NCBI GenBank assembly: GCA_964019135.1 | Contig: OZ025249.1 | Span: 6,622,039 to 6,686,038 of the forward strand | Reading direction: 5' to 3' | DNA length: 64,000 bases | Source: Arenicola marina | Lineage: Eukaryota; Annelida; Polychaeta; Arenicolidae | Shown: piece after piece, positions 54,601-63,957 of the stretch | Layout of the letters: every line of letters begins with the position of its first letter | How positions within the stretch are numbered: position 1 is the first letter of the stretch | The notes under the pieces: model-generated | Databases searched by the model: none | Told to the model about the DNA's origin: nothing | The model's input: the letters and a program-made list of their open reading frames with translations, nothing else | Translations under genes and position numbers: made by a program

Positions 54601-56695
54601 CGCACAAGAAAATGTCATAGATGCTGTTTCGAGCTAGTTTCGTTTCTACATTAATTACCGATGCACATTTATACCAAACGAGTGTATAAATGTATGTTAT
54701 GAGACATTTAAGAATTAGTTTCAATATTTGCCGTAGCCACGTAATAACTTACGTATCCGGTGATGCCGTCCGTGACTACCCAGACCCACCCCTCATCCAG
54801 CATGCCCATCTGAAAAGCCTGGTCCAGGATGAACAATCCATGGGCAGCCAGGCAGTTCAACACCACAACACGCGAACCTGGGGGTAAACGCAGCCATCAG
54901 GGAACAAAAAGATATCACTGAGGGTGCGGTAGTCTATGGAGGCGTAGCGGGATGACATACTAGGGGTCAGGTGGGTGGGGGGTCCAGCGTCCAGTGTCGA
55001 TTTTTCAAAATTCTCAGTGTCAAATGTCGATTTTTCGTGATGATCCGTGTCGCTTTTTGGGTAACTTCAGTGTCGTCTTTTTTTTCTTTCTTTCTAAAAT
55101 GCCAAAATCTGTGTCGATGTCGCTTTTTCAGATCCATAGTGTCGGAATTTGGGGGTCAATGTCGAATGTCTAATATACCTGTGTCGCGTGTCACCATTTC
55201 CCCCTCCCAGACCCCTCATACTTACATAATAACTGATCTGACCCTTGATCCACTTGAGGTCAAAACCGTTGGTTACCATTATTACCAAAGGAAGTATCAC
55301 TACTGGCTAGGGATTGATGGGGAAGGACATCTTGGCCCAGAGACTGGACAGGTAAGGAATAACCTTTACGGCCTAAGAATAAGCAGGTATTACATGACTG
55401 GAAATGATCTCCACTACCTAAGGGATGACATTCGATTTGTATGTCAATTTCAGGAATAAAAACTAAAGGCACAATAAATTTAATGAAATATTGCTTATAT
55501 CTAAACGTAACTGAAATGTTCATATAGCAATTTAGTTGGTGCATGTGCCAATATTTCTCTGATCAGTTAGCCTGTATGTGGCACCTGCATCCATTGGGAG
55601 GCATAACCATATATTGGACACATGGATCTTTTTATCTACTTCGCTTATTGCTGGTCGGTTAGTGGCCGCGGTAAGTGACCATATACTGATTGTATAGCAC
55701 GAAAAATTCACCAGCTGCCATTAATAATGGATCTTCAGAATCAGGCAGCTAACTCCCTTGCTTTGCTTCATTTATGTTGTGTCGGCGGGAGGGCGTGCTA
55801 TGCGAGATGGATCGCGATATTGTGACTAATGAAATATTCACCAGGCTACCTGGCAACTGCGGCCAATGTGACTCCAAAGCGTCCCCGCGGAGCTGTTAGC
55901 AGATTAATTTATTAAAAGGGTATCACCCCCCGGGGGCGGAACCCGCGTCCCCTTGGACAGCGAGCCAGTGACTGTGTGTGTGTGTGGGGCGGGGGGGGGG
56001 GGGGTGGAGATCACCTCACCTGAGCCTTTGATGTTATCTAGCTGGATGGATGCGTTCACCTTGGCAGGATCCGTGGTTGCCATGAACTGCTGCACGCTGA
56101 GCACTCGCCACTTGTTCACGGCCGCCTCAGCTTGAAGCTCCACCAAACCATTCAGTCCTGGACCGACACAGACCCAGATGTTAAAACGCTCAGTGTCTTC
56201 GTTCCGTATATTCATAATTTCCCATACCTTAAATTGCCGCAGACATGTTCTGATATAGATGGAGTCCGCGGCAGTAATGGAATATGTTGCATTGATAATT
56301 TATGGGCCTATATAAAAGACGCAAACAGAAAACGACGTAATAAATGGCCATTCAACATCTGTTTAGCATAGAATAATATGTCATGGGCGGAGCTACAACA
56401 TCTACCCAGCATGTAAATGATACTGATGATGACAATGATTATAACGATGCTGATAAAGAAAGATGCTGCGTAGAGAATATATAAAACTCGTATGTATCCA
56501 TGGTGAAGTTTGTAAACAAGACAATGAAAAAGTTGTAAAAAGTGTTAAATAAAATCAGTCCGCCATTGACCTACCGTAATCAGTGTTGTCTGTCAAAATG
56601 GCGACGGTGTCCCACCGGAAGTAGTTGATGAGATCAACGATGACCTTGCTCTGCATGGCGTCAGAGGCCATCAGCCTCAGGAGGTGGGGATCTAT
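44920..56695 (-). CDS. ionotropic glutamate receptor with EF-hand in the M1-pore linker (5' end not found)
   Basis: Fifteen exons on the minus strand, all with GT-AG sites and compatible phases, give one 936-residue frame: 56695-56575, 56157-56020, 54877-54753, 54406-54257, 51716-51552, 50930-50826, 50637-50500, 50177-49932, 49185-48939, 48695-48504, 47519-47309, 46987-46857, 46517-46364, 46106-45914 and 45414-44920. In order they encode the amino-terminal domain (lacking about its first 100 residues), ligand-binding half S1, membrane helix M1, an unusual EF-hand linker, the QQG pore loop, M3 with SYTANLAAFLT, S2, M4 and a Gly/Glu-rich tail. S1 keeps the key arginine (SSVRES) and S2 has aspartate at the amino-group contact (MLYDMP), but the S2 threonine contact is leucine (DSQLQEFF). 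It is a plasma-membrane ligand-gated cation channel. Subfamily is uncertain; a clade lost in vertebrates, such as the Epsilon group, is my guess. Confidence 0.94.
45578..45630. repeat. (AT)n microsatellite
   Basis: Uninterrupted alternating AT of about 50 bases in the last glutamate receptor intron. Confidence 0.97.
45914..46106 (-). CDS. iGluR M4 exon
   Basis: WIMKTALCDQATNDGEIEAE then VEISMDSLWGVFWIIYYGFG and ICLAVAVFEWFWSALMRVR: the disulphide-type cysteine, the linker and M4. Donor GTAAGT after ADGPT. Confidence 0.95.
46364..46517 (-). CDS. iGluR S2 end exon
   Basis: GQDCRLKMADSGFANVGYGF then GLPKGSLYTEELTLVIYLLR, the conserved GYG-PKGS turn and last S2 helix. It ends LDNK plus TG before donor GTGACA. 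Reading through would meet a stop at once, which supports the splice. Confidence 0.94.
46857..46987 (-). CDS. iGluR S2 exon
   Basis: Encodes EMANQMREWNSYFNTTQSLV then NGSFAMLYDMPGVTYWE. The aspartate in LYDMP sits where AMPA receptors have glutamate and NMDA-type subunits aspartate, contacting the ligand amino group. Confidence 0.94.
47309..47519 (-). CDS. iGluR M3 and start of S2 exon
   Basis: RIAAAVWWLAVLIITASYTA then NLAAFLTIKIS is the M3 gating helix with the near-invariant SYTANLAAFLT motif. It continues with VEDLVKQTGVTYGTLLDSQL and QEFFDSAQRSPYL of S2. The serine/threonine pair that contacts the ligand gamma-carboxylate is replaced by glutamine/leucine. Acceptor TACACAG, donor GTAAGG, phase 2 out. 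Confidence 0.95.
47520..48503 (-). repeat. intron composed of tandem copies of its own exon edges
   Basis: From the donor side, about nine 75-77-bp units (starting TATGTAAGGA on plus at 47799, 47875, 47952, 48027, 48104, 48181, 48258, 48335 and 48412, the exonic unit being 48489) each repeat the exon end ATGGCCTCCCTCTTCCAGCA, then GGGCGGAGAGACCCACCCAC and a GTGAGT-like or GTGTTT donor. From the acceptor side, three to four units of about 55-85 bp (47537-47603, 47604-47687, 47688-47743 and a stub to 47762) repeat the following exon's first 45-50 bases plus its CTGTATACAG acceptor. The two arrays meet near 47762. Confidence 0.93.
48504..48695 (-). CDS. iGluR EF-hand linker and pore-loop exon
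   Basis: After M1 this exon reads GKKAQIENAHEHEAM, then a perfect 12-residue EF-hand loop DLNEDGSVDYYE (48651-48616), then MKQWFHEKARM and the pore loop NGLLWSMASLFQQGGETHPQ. EF-hand calcium-ligand positions 1, 3, 5, 7, 9 and 12 are D, N, D, S, D and E, with glycine at 6 and valine at 8, and amphipathic stretches flank the loop as E and F helices would. The Q/R site is glutamine (CAG at 48540-48538). Donor is TCAG then GTGAGT. Confidence 0.95.
48616..48651 (-). other. EF-hand calcium-binding loop
   Basis: Twelve codons that fit the EF-hand consensus at every key position. It lies in the cytosolic M1-pore linker, which is about 41 residues here against roughly 25 in AMPA and kainate receptors. 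Only one EF-hand is visible, whereas these motifs usually pair. Confidence 0.9.
48939..49185 (-). CDS. iGluR end of S1 and M1 exon
   Basis: KADLAVGAFTISSVRESVIS carries the arginine that binds the ligand alpha-carboxylate. The usual proline of the PLT motif is alanine. Then come FTKPYRDLQLGILIGVHPG and M1 (ELWGLTLGTAVLVGVVICVL), ending with SPYGYH and one base of the next glycine codon. Confidence 0.95.
49932..50177 (-). CDS. iGluR ligand-binding S1 exon
   Basis: 82 codons beginning DAPFVFISAKHETNQF, with a CGGDKC cysteine pair, then YYGYAIDLLKKLAEELKFTF and EWNGLIAELLPDQNGRT. It matches the S1 helix and strand pattern of ionotropic glutamate receptors. Confidence 0.95.
50500..50637 (-). CDS. 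iGluR linker and start of ligand-binding S1
   Basis: Encodes HGEWSDEVGMELNVTGLLSL and ends NKTLRVVTVA, the first beta strand of S1. Donor GTCAGT. Confidence 0.92.
50826..50930 (-). CDS. iGluR amino-terminal-domain exon 6
   Basis: Encodes VSTDGVMRYLEFTAEGAPLR and SYDILSLTNGGWTK. 35 codons, phase 0 on both sides. This is the closing strands of the amino-terminal domain. Confidence 0.92.
51228..51472. repeat. dispersed repeat, copy B
   Basis: Same ordered blocks as 30855-30990 (ACTTAATA, GTCCGCGGTATAGCCC, TATCAAGGGGCACCC, CACCAGATGTGTATAA), with longer G-runs and an extra 80 bases in the middle. It lies in a glutamate receptor intron. Confidence 0.6.
51552..51716 (-). CDS. iGluR amino-terminal-domain exon 5
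   Basis: Encodes SWPLAYYDSIVTLAHALHRM through GPKMYDYLKT, including the YDS-V helix of the domain. 55 codons, phase 0 on both sides. Confidence 0.92.
51790..52840. other. iGluR intron, nothing recognised
   Basis: AT-rich intron with a TATATCA-rich patch at 52195-52260. No exon or named element. Confidence 0.5.
52848..53915. mobile_element. long-inverted-repeat (foldback) element, about 1.05 kb
   Basis: The left arm from about 52848 to 53207 and the right arm from about 53540 to 53915 are inverted copies. The best-matching inner part includes CATCGAAACTTTGACCACTG on the left and its complement near 53590-53630, with GTCTCGGAAC at the arm tips. Outer parts are diverged and interrupted by indels. 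The centre (53280-53540) is single copy. There is no coding capacity. The ends and the target duplication are not exactly resolved. Confidence 0.75.
53219..53270. mobile_element. 52-bp minimal MULE-like MITE
   Basis: Two 25-bp inverted ends (one mismatch) separated by GG only, beginning TTGGCGCAAGTGCCCCCAGG. It is flanked on both sides by the exact 9-bp duplication TATGGTGCC (53210-53218 and 53271-53279). It is inserted inside the foldback element. Confidence 0.92.
54257..54406 (-). CDS. iGluR amino-terminal-domain exon 4
   Basis: Encodes TTFAESLETRPYLAGLIGPR through NAGNASDREIE, exactly 50 codons. The LAGLIGPRP motif corresponds to the GLIGIRP strand of many receptors. Confidence 0.92.
54753..54877 (-). 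CDS. iGluR amino-terminal-domain exon 3
   Basis: Encodes SRVVVLNCLAAHGLFILDQA through GWVWVVTDGITGY, the conserved WVxTDG strand of the domain. Phase 1 in, phase 0 out. Confidence 0.92.
54980..55200. repeat. degenerate GTGTCGATTTTTC repeat
   Basis: About ten diverged units of GTGTCGATTTTTC, spaced irregularly at 15-25 bp, in a glutamate receptor intron. Confidence 0.55.
56020..56157 (-). CDS. iGluR amino-terminal-domain exon 2
   Basis: Encodes LNGLVELQAEAAVNKWRVLS through SIQLDNIKGSG. Acceptor GGTCCAG, donor GTGAGG. Confidence 0.9.
56575..56695 (-). CDS. iGluR amino-terminal-domain exon (first visible)
   Basis: Encodes DPHLLRLMASDAMQS and then INYFRWDTVAILTDNTDYG, a typical mid-lobe segment of the periplasmic-binding-like amino-terminal domain. 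It ends in phase 1. Earlier exons (signal peptide and about 100 residues) were not found up to the divergent gene at 58351. Confidence 0.88.
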
Positions 56696-58350
56696 CTGAG
56701 AACCCATGAAATGTATTGTTGTAGCATTGGTAAACTTGAGTCATACGTGAGCTAAGCTGAAACAGTGGTTCGCCCTGACATGGAAGAAAGTAGGACGCTG
56801 CAGCCACAAGTCAGTTTAGTTCATCTTCAGATTGCAAGAATGAAGTTGTGTTTCGCATCAAGGCGCGTAGGCTACTTCGCATGGATTATGTGTCCTTATA
56901 CAGACGATAATGGTCATTTAAGTGTGGAATAGGATAAAATGGTTCACATTATTGGATACTGAAAGGATATGATACGCAGCGATGTTGCCATGGTGTTTGA
57001 AACAAGTCACACCCAGTGCGTTGTTGATGGATAGGATATGCTTTGCAAACGAGTTTCGTGGGATTCACGAGAAAGAAATTGATTTCTAGTGTGATTATAG
57101 GATATAAGGAAATGTCGGTATGTATCTTGCATATGAATTACATATGATCTCAAATTCAGTTTTTAAAGTGGATTTTCTGATATATGCTTGTTTTCATGAG
57201 AAATTTGTATATGTTTTTGCTGGGGCTTTCCGTCGGGCGTCAAGCTTCCAGTTCATCATCCATTGTGGTTGTGACCTATTTCAGACAAGCTCACTTATTG
57301 CTCATGATTGGCATTGACTGCGATGGTCGATTTCGTAACAGAAGGACGATTGTTCAACAGAAAAATTGTTTGGTCTCCTTGAGTCAATCGCAATTTATCG
57401 GCTCGCTAAAACAGTACATTCGTGAAAAATAATGCACAGTTTAGACAATAGAATGACGTCATAGCAGTACTTTAAAATTATTTAATGCAACTTAGTAAAT
57501 AATGGGCGCACTATATGTGTTAGATTTGATCCTGATCTAACTTGGCTACACACTCCCAATTTCTAGCCATGAATCCATGGCTATGGTTGAAGAATCATTT
57601 TTCAGCCCACACAGCCTAGGGTTCTGGGCTACCCAATATCCGACTAATATGTTTTATATTCGGGATAGCATTCTTTTATATTATTCTATTATTGCATAGA
57701 AGGCAACTCGTTACTTAATTGACACATGTGCCTGTTGCGCAGACGTTTTCTTCACTGTCCCCGGGTAAACATGTTGAGCACCGCTTTTTCGATTTTCGCA
57801 CAAACTGGAAATTTAATTGGCTTCAACTGGTTTATTGCATATCAGCATCACAGTGATATCAGGTATTTTTGCGATATTGTGTCCGCTCATATAGCTGGCC
57901 GTGATCACTTGACATTGTCCTTGTTAAGAATTGCTTTGGGTGCAAAAATAACATAATTATGTTATATACTGTTGCAGGCTTCAGAATCATGCGGTCCTAA
58001 AAATGTACGTCAGTAGAGAACATATTGACCACACACCGTACGTTATTAGGCCTAGCTATATAATTAATTACTATCAACGTTTTCCACGCAAGTATAAGCG
58101 ATAAAGGCGCAGCTAGGTAGTTTGTTATGCCTCACCCATTGTATGATTTTGGCGCTGACATCATAGTGGAAATAATTAAAAGTTCTGGAAGCACAAGAGG
58201 ACATGCGAACAGGAACGGCTGTCAGACTACGAAGCGGGAGACTACCGCGGGCGTCTGTACGCACTTTTTTTGGGGAGGAGATGTAGAATAATTCCACGGA
58301 TGACGCCCATTGACTAAATTCTTCGCTGTGGAGGCGCGGTTGGATTCAAA
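56696..58350. other. 5' flank between divergent genes
   Basis: This stretch should contain the promoter of the hinderin gene and either the 5' exons or an intron of the glutamate receptor. I searched both strands by eye for a signal peptide exon and did not find one. The 100 bases before 58351 lack a clear TATA box. Confidence 0.45.
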
Positions 58351-58405
58351 ATGGCGCAGGTTGACAACCATTTCCGTCCAATGGAAGTTTATTGGACAAC
58401 AGAAG
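58351..58405 (+). CDS. KIAA1328: hinderin exon 1
   Basis: Encodes MAQVDNHFRPMEVYWTTE plus one base, donor GTATGT. A bona fide first coding exon is inferred from the frame match to the next exon, not from transcript data. Confidence 0.7.
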
Positions 58406-61400
58406 GTATGTGTTGAGACTTGCCAATTAATTATCTGTTGTATAACCTGTGTCACTGATTGTTAAGGGGACTTTCCTTATAAGACTGTGAGCGATACAAT
58501 AAGTAAGCATTTATATGCAAACTTTCCTTGAAACGTTCCAATAACACGTATTTTCGCCCACATTCTCAACCATTACAGGCTTGAACTTGTAGGTCAACAA
58601 ACCGCCGCGGCCACATAAGCTTATCTTGTTTTATTTTGGTTGTACGTTGCTCTCCCCTCCCCTCTCATGACCTTTAGCTGTGCAGAGCCTACCTTACCTT
58701 TCTACACAACTATCTCCCTCATTATAAGGGCTCAACATTAATGCAAGTAAATTTGTATGTCAGACAAATAAATACTTTTCTGTACTTGTCAGACAAGATC
58801 ATTTGGTTTCGATCCTTTGCGGGACAAATGGTTACAGTCAACTCATCACATAGTTATTTTGTGAACTCAACACAGCTTTATTTGGTACTGGTGTTGGCGC
58901 AAGTGCCCTGAGGCAAGCCAGCTTCTCTAGGGGCACAACAGTAACAATGTTAAAATCCTTCGACGTTGGTAGGGAATCGACTATAGCTTATAATGTGGGC
59001 GTGTACAATAATAGTGCTTACGTATTCTATATACTTTGTTCTATCTTCTGACATCAAGAAAGTGTGTCAACACTAGATTGTTGCAGTCATATTTTTGAGA
59101 ATAAATGTTGGAGCATGCGATTTTCCCCTACCAACCGCCATGCGTATGCAGCGCCACCTGGCAAATCTCGCCGCCATTTGAACCATTTGTAGCCTGGGTC
59201 CCAAACTTTGTAACAGTCAATGACCTGTGAATGCGGGGGGGGGCTGTTCTCCTTAAGATTAAATGAGTGACTGACAAGGCCCTCTAGCTGAGAGTCATAT
59301 GCTAACGGAGAGGAGGAACCAAGTCGCATTCACAGGTACCGGCATCTGGCAAAAACAAATTTGGCGGACGGCTGGTCGGGAACAGTTGTGTGCTCCAACA
59401 TTTTTTCGCGAAAATATAACCAAAACAACCTAGTGTTGACATACTTTGTTGATATCAGATGATATTAACAAGGTATATAGAATATGTAAACACTATGATT
59501 GTTCGAGCACACATTATAATAAAAGCTACAGTCGATTCCCTACTAACGTCGAAGGATTTTAACATCATTACCGTTGTGCCCCTAGAGAAGCGGGCTTGCC
59601 TGGGGGCACTTGCGCCAAGTACTGGTGGTGAAGACTGGTGTGTATAATGCGTAAAGCTAGTAATGGAGGGCTGCAGAGATGATTTACACCTATTTTAACT
59701 GCTGGATGATTTCAATTAGTGTCCCCCCCCCCCCCCCCCCACACACATTTTTCCGACTACCCAGCTATGTTGTTGCTATAACCAAATGGATGATATAAAT
59801 GGCATCAGTATCCATTCTAGGCCTCGGATTGATCCTTACTTTCCAATTTTTTCACTACTTAGTTTATGTTATCCCTACTTTCCTACTTTTTTTCACTCAC
59901 TCTCACTTTATACGGTCTCACTTCGCAAAAAGACAGCTTAAATACTGATCAATCTTCATTTGAAGCTGCTGATCAAGCTGATTGGGTTTCCCTGTCTTTA
60001 CTGCTCGTAAAAATAAAAAATATATTATTTAAGTGGGCTGAAATATACTGTTTAACAAATATTTCAACACAGACCCCGTTCAGCGATCGGTGGGTTGCCG
60101 GCATGTTTGATCAACACTTGCCCATTGCCTTACTAGGTAGCGTAACCTGTCGCATACAGTCGGGGATATCAGTCGATATGGTGCAAACATGGCTGCCTCC
60201 ATATTTGATATGTAATATTACATATATGTGTATGTTATGAGGTCCTTTCGGAAAAGACGATTACGTGACAATTTAAACAATGTCAATTGGACATCTATTG
60301 CCTTGAAGTTTTCTTTCGAATTCATAAAGTTTGGCTTTCCCTTCGAATATGACTACTGCTTTAAGTGTCTTTTCACAGTGATACATGTCTCATTTATGCA
60401 GATTAAATTGTTGTGTAATCTTCTATTCCCGAAAAAGTTGCCAAAAGATCTAATAACGGAAACATGTATGTAACATAATTTGTTACACCATCTAGTGAGG
60501 CAATGGGCATGTGTCTATCCAACATGGCTTCAGCCCAACTGTTGCTGATCGGGGTCCGCATTGATATACCTTTTGACAGTTAATACACCTGGTTAAACAA
60601 GATATTCTTTCATTGTTATGAGCAGGAAAAACATTTGAAACCAAATCAGCCTGATCAGGATTTATTGACAGTTAAGCTGTCTTTTCGCTATAAAGTGAGA
60701 CCACAGTTTGTGTTGTTTTTTTCTAAGATTTGCCATGTGACATGGAAGGCACCCATTGTTTAAAAAAATTCAAGTACATCAGGATCACCCCACTAGTGTT
60801 TGATTGATGCCCCAAAATATGTAGAAAAGGTGTAGCTATTTTTATCAAAATTCCCTTCTTTTCTTTCGAGTGTCCCAACCTTTTCCTACTTTTTTGGCCT
60901 CAGTGGCTCTATCTTATCCCGATTTTCCCGAGGGGTCAATCACAGGCCGGCCATTCTCTTTCAAAGGATCCCAAATTGAAAATTGATACGGATAGGGGAG
61001 AGACGGGTCTTAAAGCGTATGAAGGCAGGGAGGGTAGGGTGTGGGGTCCCCCCTAGGTGTGGGTGATGGGGGAGGTGTTAGAGGCTGAGGGATCCCTTCC
61101 TGGGTGACTGTGTGAAGGAGAATTCGTCTGTCATGGTGGGACTGGTGGTGGATCCATGCTATGGCATGTAATACATTGGTTTGTAGCGTTTGTCTACATA
61201 TCAATAATGCACAATTGTTGCATCATAATTTGTTTGCAGTTTATCATTTTTCTTGCACAGTTTCAGTGAAAATGCTTCACCAGTTTGCACACAGCAGCAC
61301 ACTTTGACACACTAAGCAGACTAAAGTTAAATTACTTACAGCAAGTTTTACAGATCACATTCGGTACCCTAACCTGTCAGGGTAAATATTAATGCAATAA

Positions 61401-63957
61401 TCATATTATTATTTGGAATAATTTTGGCTGATTAAAGCATTACTCGTATTTTTCTTTCAGGTGTCAATGACCCAGGAAATTGTAAGCCAGTGAAGATGAA
61501 GTCAAAAGTGAAGGGGCGAAAGACCAAGGAAGTGAAGGCAACAATTCCTAGCAAGCAACCATTGGTCCAGGACTTAACTCCCAAAAAGATGGCTCATAAT
61601 AAAGGACATGAGGTGAAGGGCATTTTTTCTTTTCATTTAAACTGATATGCACCATTGTTCTTTGATATAAAGATTAATTTTATGTTTGATTTTAAGATAA
61701 AATTAAAATGTTATCGATTCTATAATACAAATATAAACATGGAACAAAACTATGGTATTTTCGTTTGTACCCCTCACATATTTTTGCCTAATTTCTTGTA
61801 GGATGATAGAAAGTCTGAGCTGTCTTCCAACATTTCGAAAGCCTCTCTAAAGGATCTGTGTGCAGAGGACAAGCAGAGGGTGGCTAATCTTGTCAAGGAA
61901 CTTGCACGGTAATAGGAAATATTGCCAACCCCAAAATATACCAAGGACCTGCCTAAATATCAAAGGTGGAGCAAAGTTTCCATATCATTATGGTTATTAG
62001 AAAGCTATTTAATATCAATCAAAGGTTAGTCAGCTGGCACAGAACTCTTTAAAGTTACTCATAGAAAGCCAGGGACGTCTTTAAAGGAATGGATGTTGTT
62101 CGACTGCTACCAACACTTCTCACCCTATACCGGTATATAGAAGGCGTTGAGTTTGATTTGATACAGAGTTGGTGATGAGCGGGAGAACGCCCTCCGCCAA
62201 GCCGAGACGGAGAGACAGGTGTTTGAAGGCCAAATCAAAGAACTGGTCCAGCAACAGGATCAAATCCTCAAAGAAAGAGAAGGTAGCTTCTATTTTCAAT
62301 AGAATATGGTGCGATTTTGCCAGTGGCTGTAGTATATTTGCACTGAAAGTGGAGGGGCAACATACATTGAGTATCGGCATTAAAATATGGATATATATAC
62401 AGTTTTTTAACACTATTCCGTGTGTTGTTTATTGTGTCCTGAATACCAACACCATGTGTATGTTTTGTCATACAAGCTCTCCACATGTTTTTTTGTTGCC
62501 GGACAGGGGTACGTGAACAGTTGTCGCAGTGCCAATCGCTGCTGGCTAGGTACCAGGAGCGACTGGCGGTCGCAGACCCCGGACCGGCTTCCTCAACAGT
62601 AAGTCAGAGGCCCATAACTCTTATCAAATGAGTTTAACGTAACACATAGCGAGCACGCATAGATGAAAATCATAGGCCTTGTTAGTTTCTTTGCCGTCCT
62701 TACACAGAGGATGGTCTCTGTCCTTTCCAAATGTGGTCTGATAACTGATTAGTGAAGCAGCGTTTCTGATGCGATAATCATACGATGGTGAATAGATATG
62801 GATCTCCGCTTAGTCCGGGTTCAGGCTCGTCGTGTGGTGTAATACTTACCTTATCTTTGCCCAGACGCGTAAGACGGCCGTGGCCCCCCAGGGAGATCTG
62901 GACGCCGGTACCAGGACCGCCGCGGGTCCTGACGAACTGGATCCTGACGACCTGGATCCGGAGTCCACGCGTCCCTTCACCAAGCTGATAGACACGCTGA
63001 TCGCCAAGGAGAACCTGACGGCCTCACAGACCAATGAGCTGGGCAGCAGCGACATCGTCCGTATCGGGGATGCCGGACGTCATCCTGGCACAGCGGGACA
63101 CGGACGAGGGATGGCCGGGGCGCCGTCGGAATGTTCGCGCGTGTCTGGATCTCACCCCCCGTCCGGCGGTCCATCCCTTGAGCACCCCGCCTTCAGGGGA
63201 CTGCCGCAGCAGGAGACAAGATCCGTGCATCACCAATCCGGCCGGATGCCGTACCATGTCTCGGGCAATAATCCAGAATTTGTTGCTCCCCATCTGGAAT
63301 CTCTGGGATACAGTTCCTCAATTCCGGAAGAGGATTTGCTTGTAAATAGGGCGGTAGAGTTCAGCGATCCCGGATTCATAGAGCAGTACAAACAGATGTC
63401 CGCCATGGACAGAAAGAAGGAGTTACTAGTCCAAAAGAGAGCTCTGATAGAGGAGCAGCAGCGACTCAAGTTCATCCTGGCCGAGCAGGAAGCCATGTTG
63501 CAACTGAAGCAGAAACAGCTCGATAAGCAACATCTTCTCCAGCAGAACAGGCTGCAGCACTTTGAAGTCACGGGCTCTTTCCCTGCCCATGCTATATACG
63601 CTCAAAGAGTTCAGACGCAGGATCCCATGGCGCAGTGGAATCCTTTTCAGCCTGGCTCGTCTGGTCCTGCTCTGGATCAAGGAGGGATGAACTATATGGA
63701 GCCGAGAGCTGGATACCCTCCACCGCACAATGACAGGAGCCATCTGGTTCCGGATCCCGGCCACGGTTTACATGGCTATGGCCATCCGTATCAGCCGATC
63801 CTGACCGAACAGTCTCTTGCTGATGCTAACGGATATCCAGATTCTAGTGGGGGATTCTCCGGTGTACCTTATGCGGAGGTTGGCCTCCAGAATCCAACAG
63901 ATCAGCGGCTTGCTGATTTCTCCGAAGGTTTCTCGACGGGACCGAGCTCCGTGGATG
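58351..63957 (+). CDS. KIAA1328: hinderin (KIAA1328) orthologue, 5' part
   Basis: Six exons on the plus strand: 58351-58405, 61461-61612, 61802-61908, 62167-62282, 62507-62598 and 62865-63957, in compatible phases (538 codons so far), continuing past the window. The central exons read SLKDLCAEDKQRVANLVKEL, then a coiled coil with RQAETERQVFEGQIKELVQQ and ILKEREGVREQLSQCQSLLA. From memory this matches the conserved block of vertebrate hinderin (SLKDLC-EDK-R-ANLIKELARV). A second coiled coil follows at about 63400-63560 (RKKELLVQKRALIEEQQRLK). Hinderin was described as a partner of the cohesin subunit SMC3, but its cellular role is poorly defined. The start ATG sits in CAAAATGGCG, a good initiation context, and is the first ATG of the exon's frame. 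Confidence 0.78.
58894..59618. mobile_element. MULE-like MITE, 725-bp copy
   Basis: Long inverted ends of about 210 bp, starting TTGGCGCAAGTGCCC and sharing TAAAATCCTTCGACG and TGTTGGAGCATGC blocks with the 43.9-kb copy. The flanking 9-bp duplication is exact: GTACTGGTG at 58885-58893 and 59619-59627. The centre (59115-59395) is unrelated to the shorter copies. It lies in hinderin intron 1. Confidence 0.92.
59628..61460. other. KIAA1328: hinderin intron 1, remainder
   Basis: AT-rich intron with one C-run at 59721-59740. No element or alternative exon was recognised. Confidence 0.5.
61461..61612 (+). CDS. KIAA1328: hinderin exon 2
   Basis: GVNDPGNCKPVKMKSKVKGR through MAHNKGHE, a lysine-rich, probably disordered segment. 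Acceptor TTTCAG, donor GTGAAG. Confidence 0.78.
61802..61908 (+). CDS. KIAA1328: hinderin exon 3 (conserved core)
   Basis: DDRKSELSSNISKASLKDLC then AEDKQRVANLVKELAR, the best-conserved block of the family. Phase 2 out. Confidence 0.85.
62167..62282 (+). CDS. KIAA1328: hinderin exon 4 (coiled coil)
   Basis: VGDERENALRQAETERQVFE then GQIKELVQQQDQILKERE, heptad-rich. Acceptor ATACAG, donor GTAGCT. Confidence 0.85.
62507..62598 (+). CDS. KIAA1328: hinderin exon 5
   Basis: GVREQLSQCQSLLARYQERL then AVADPGPASST, end of the first coiled coil. Donor GTAAGT. Confidence 0.85.
62865..63957 (+). CDS. KIAA1328: hinderin exon 6 (long)
   Basis: 364 codons without a stop: a linker with DELDPDDLDPESTRPFTKLI, a second coiled coil at about 63400-63560, then a Gly/Pro/Tyr-rich disordered region. 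The donor is taken at GGATG then GTGAGA (63957/63958), but the frame remains open to the window end, so read-through is possible. Confidence 0.75.
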
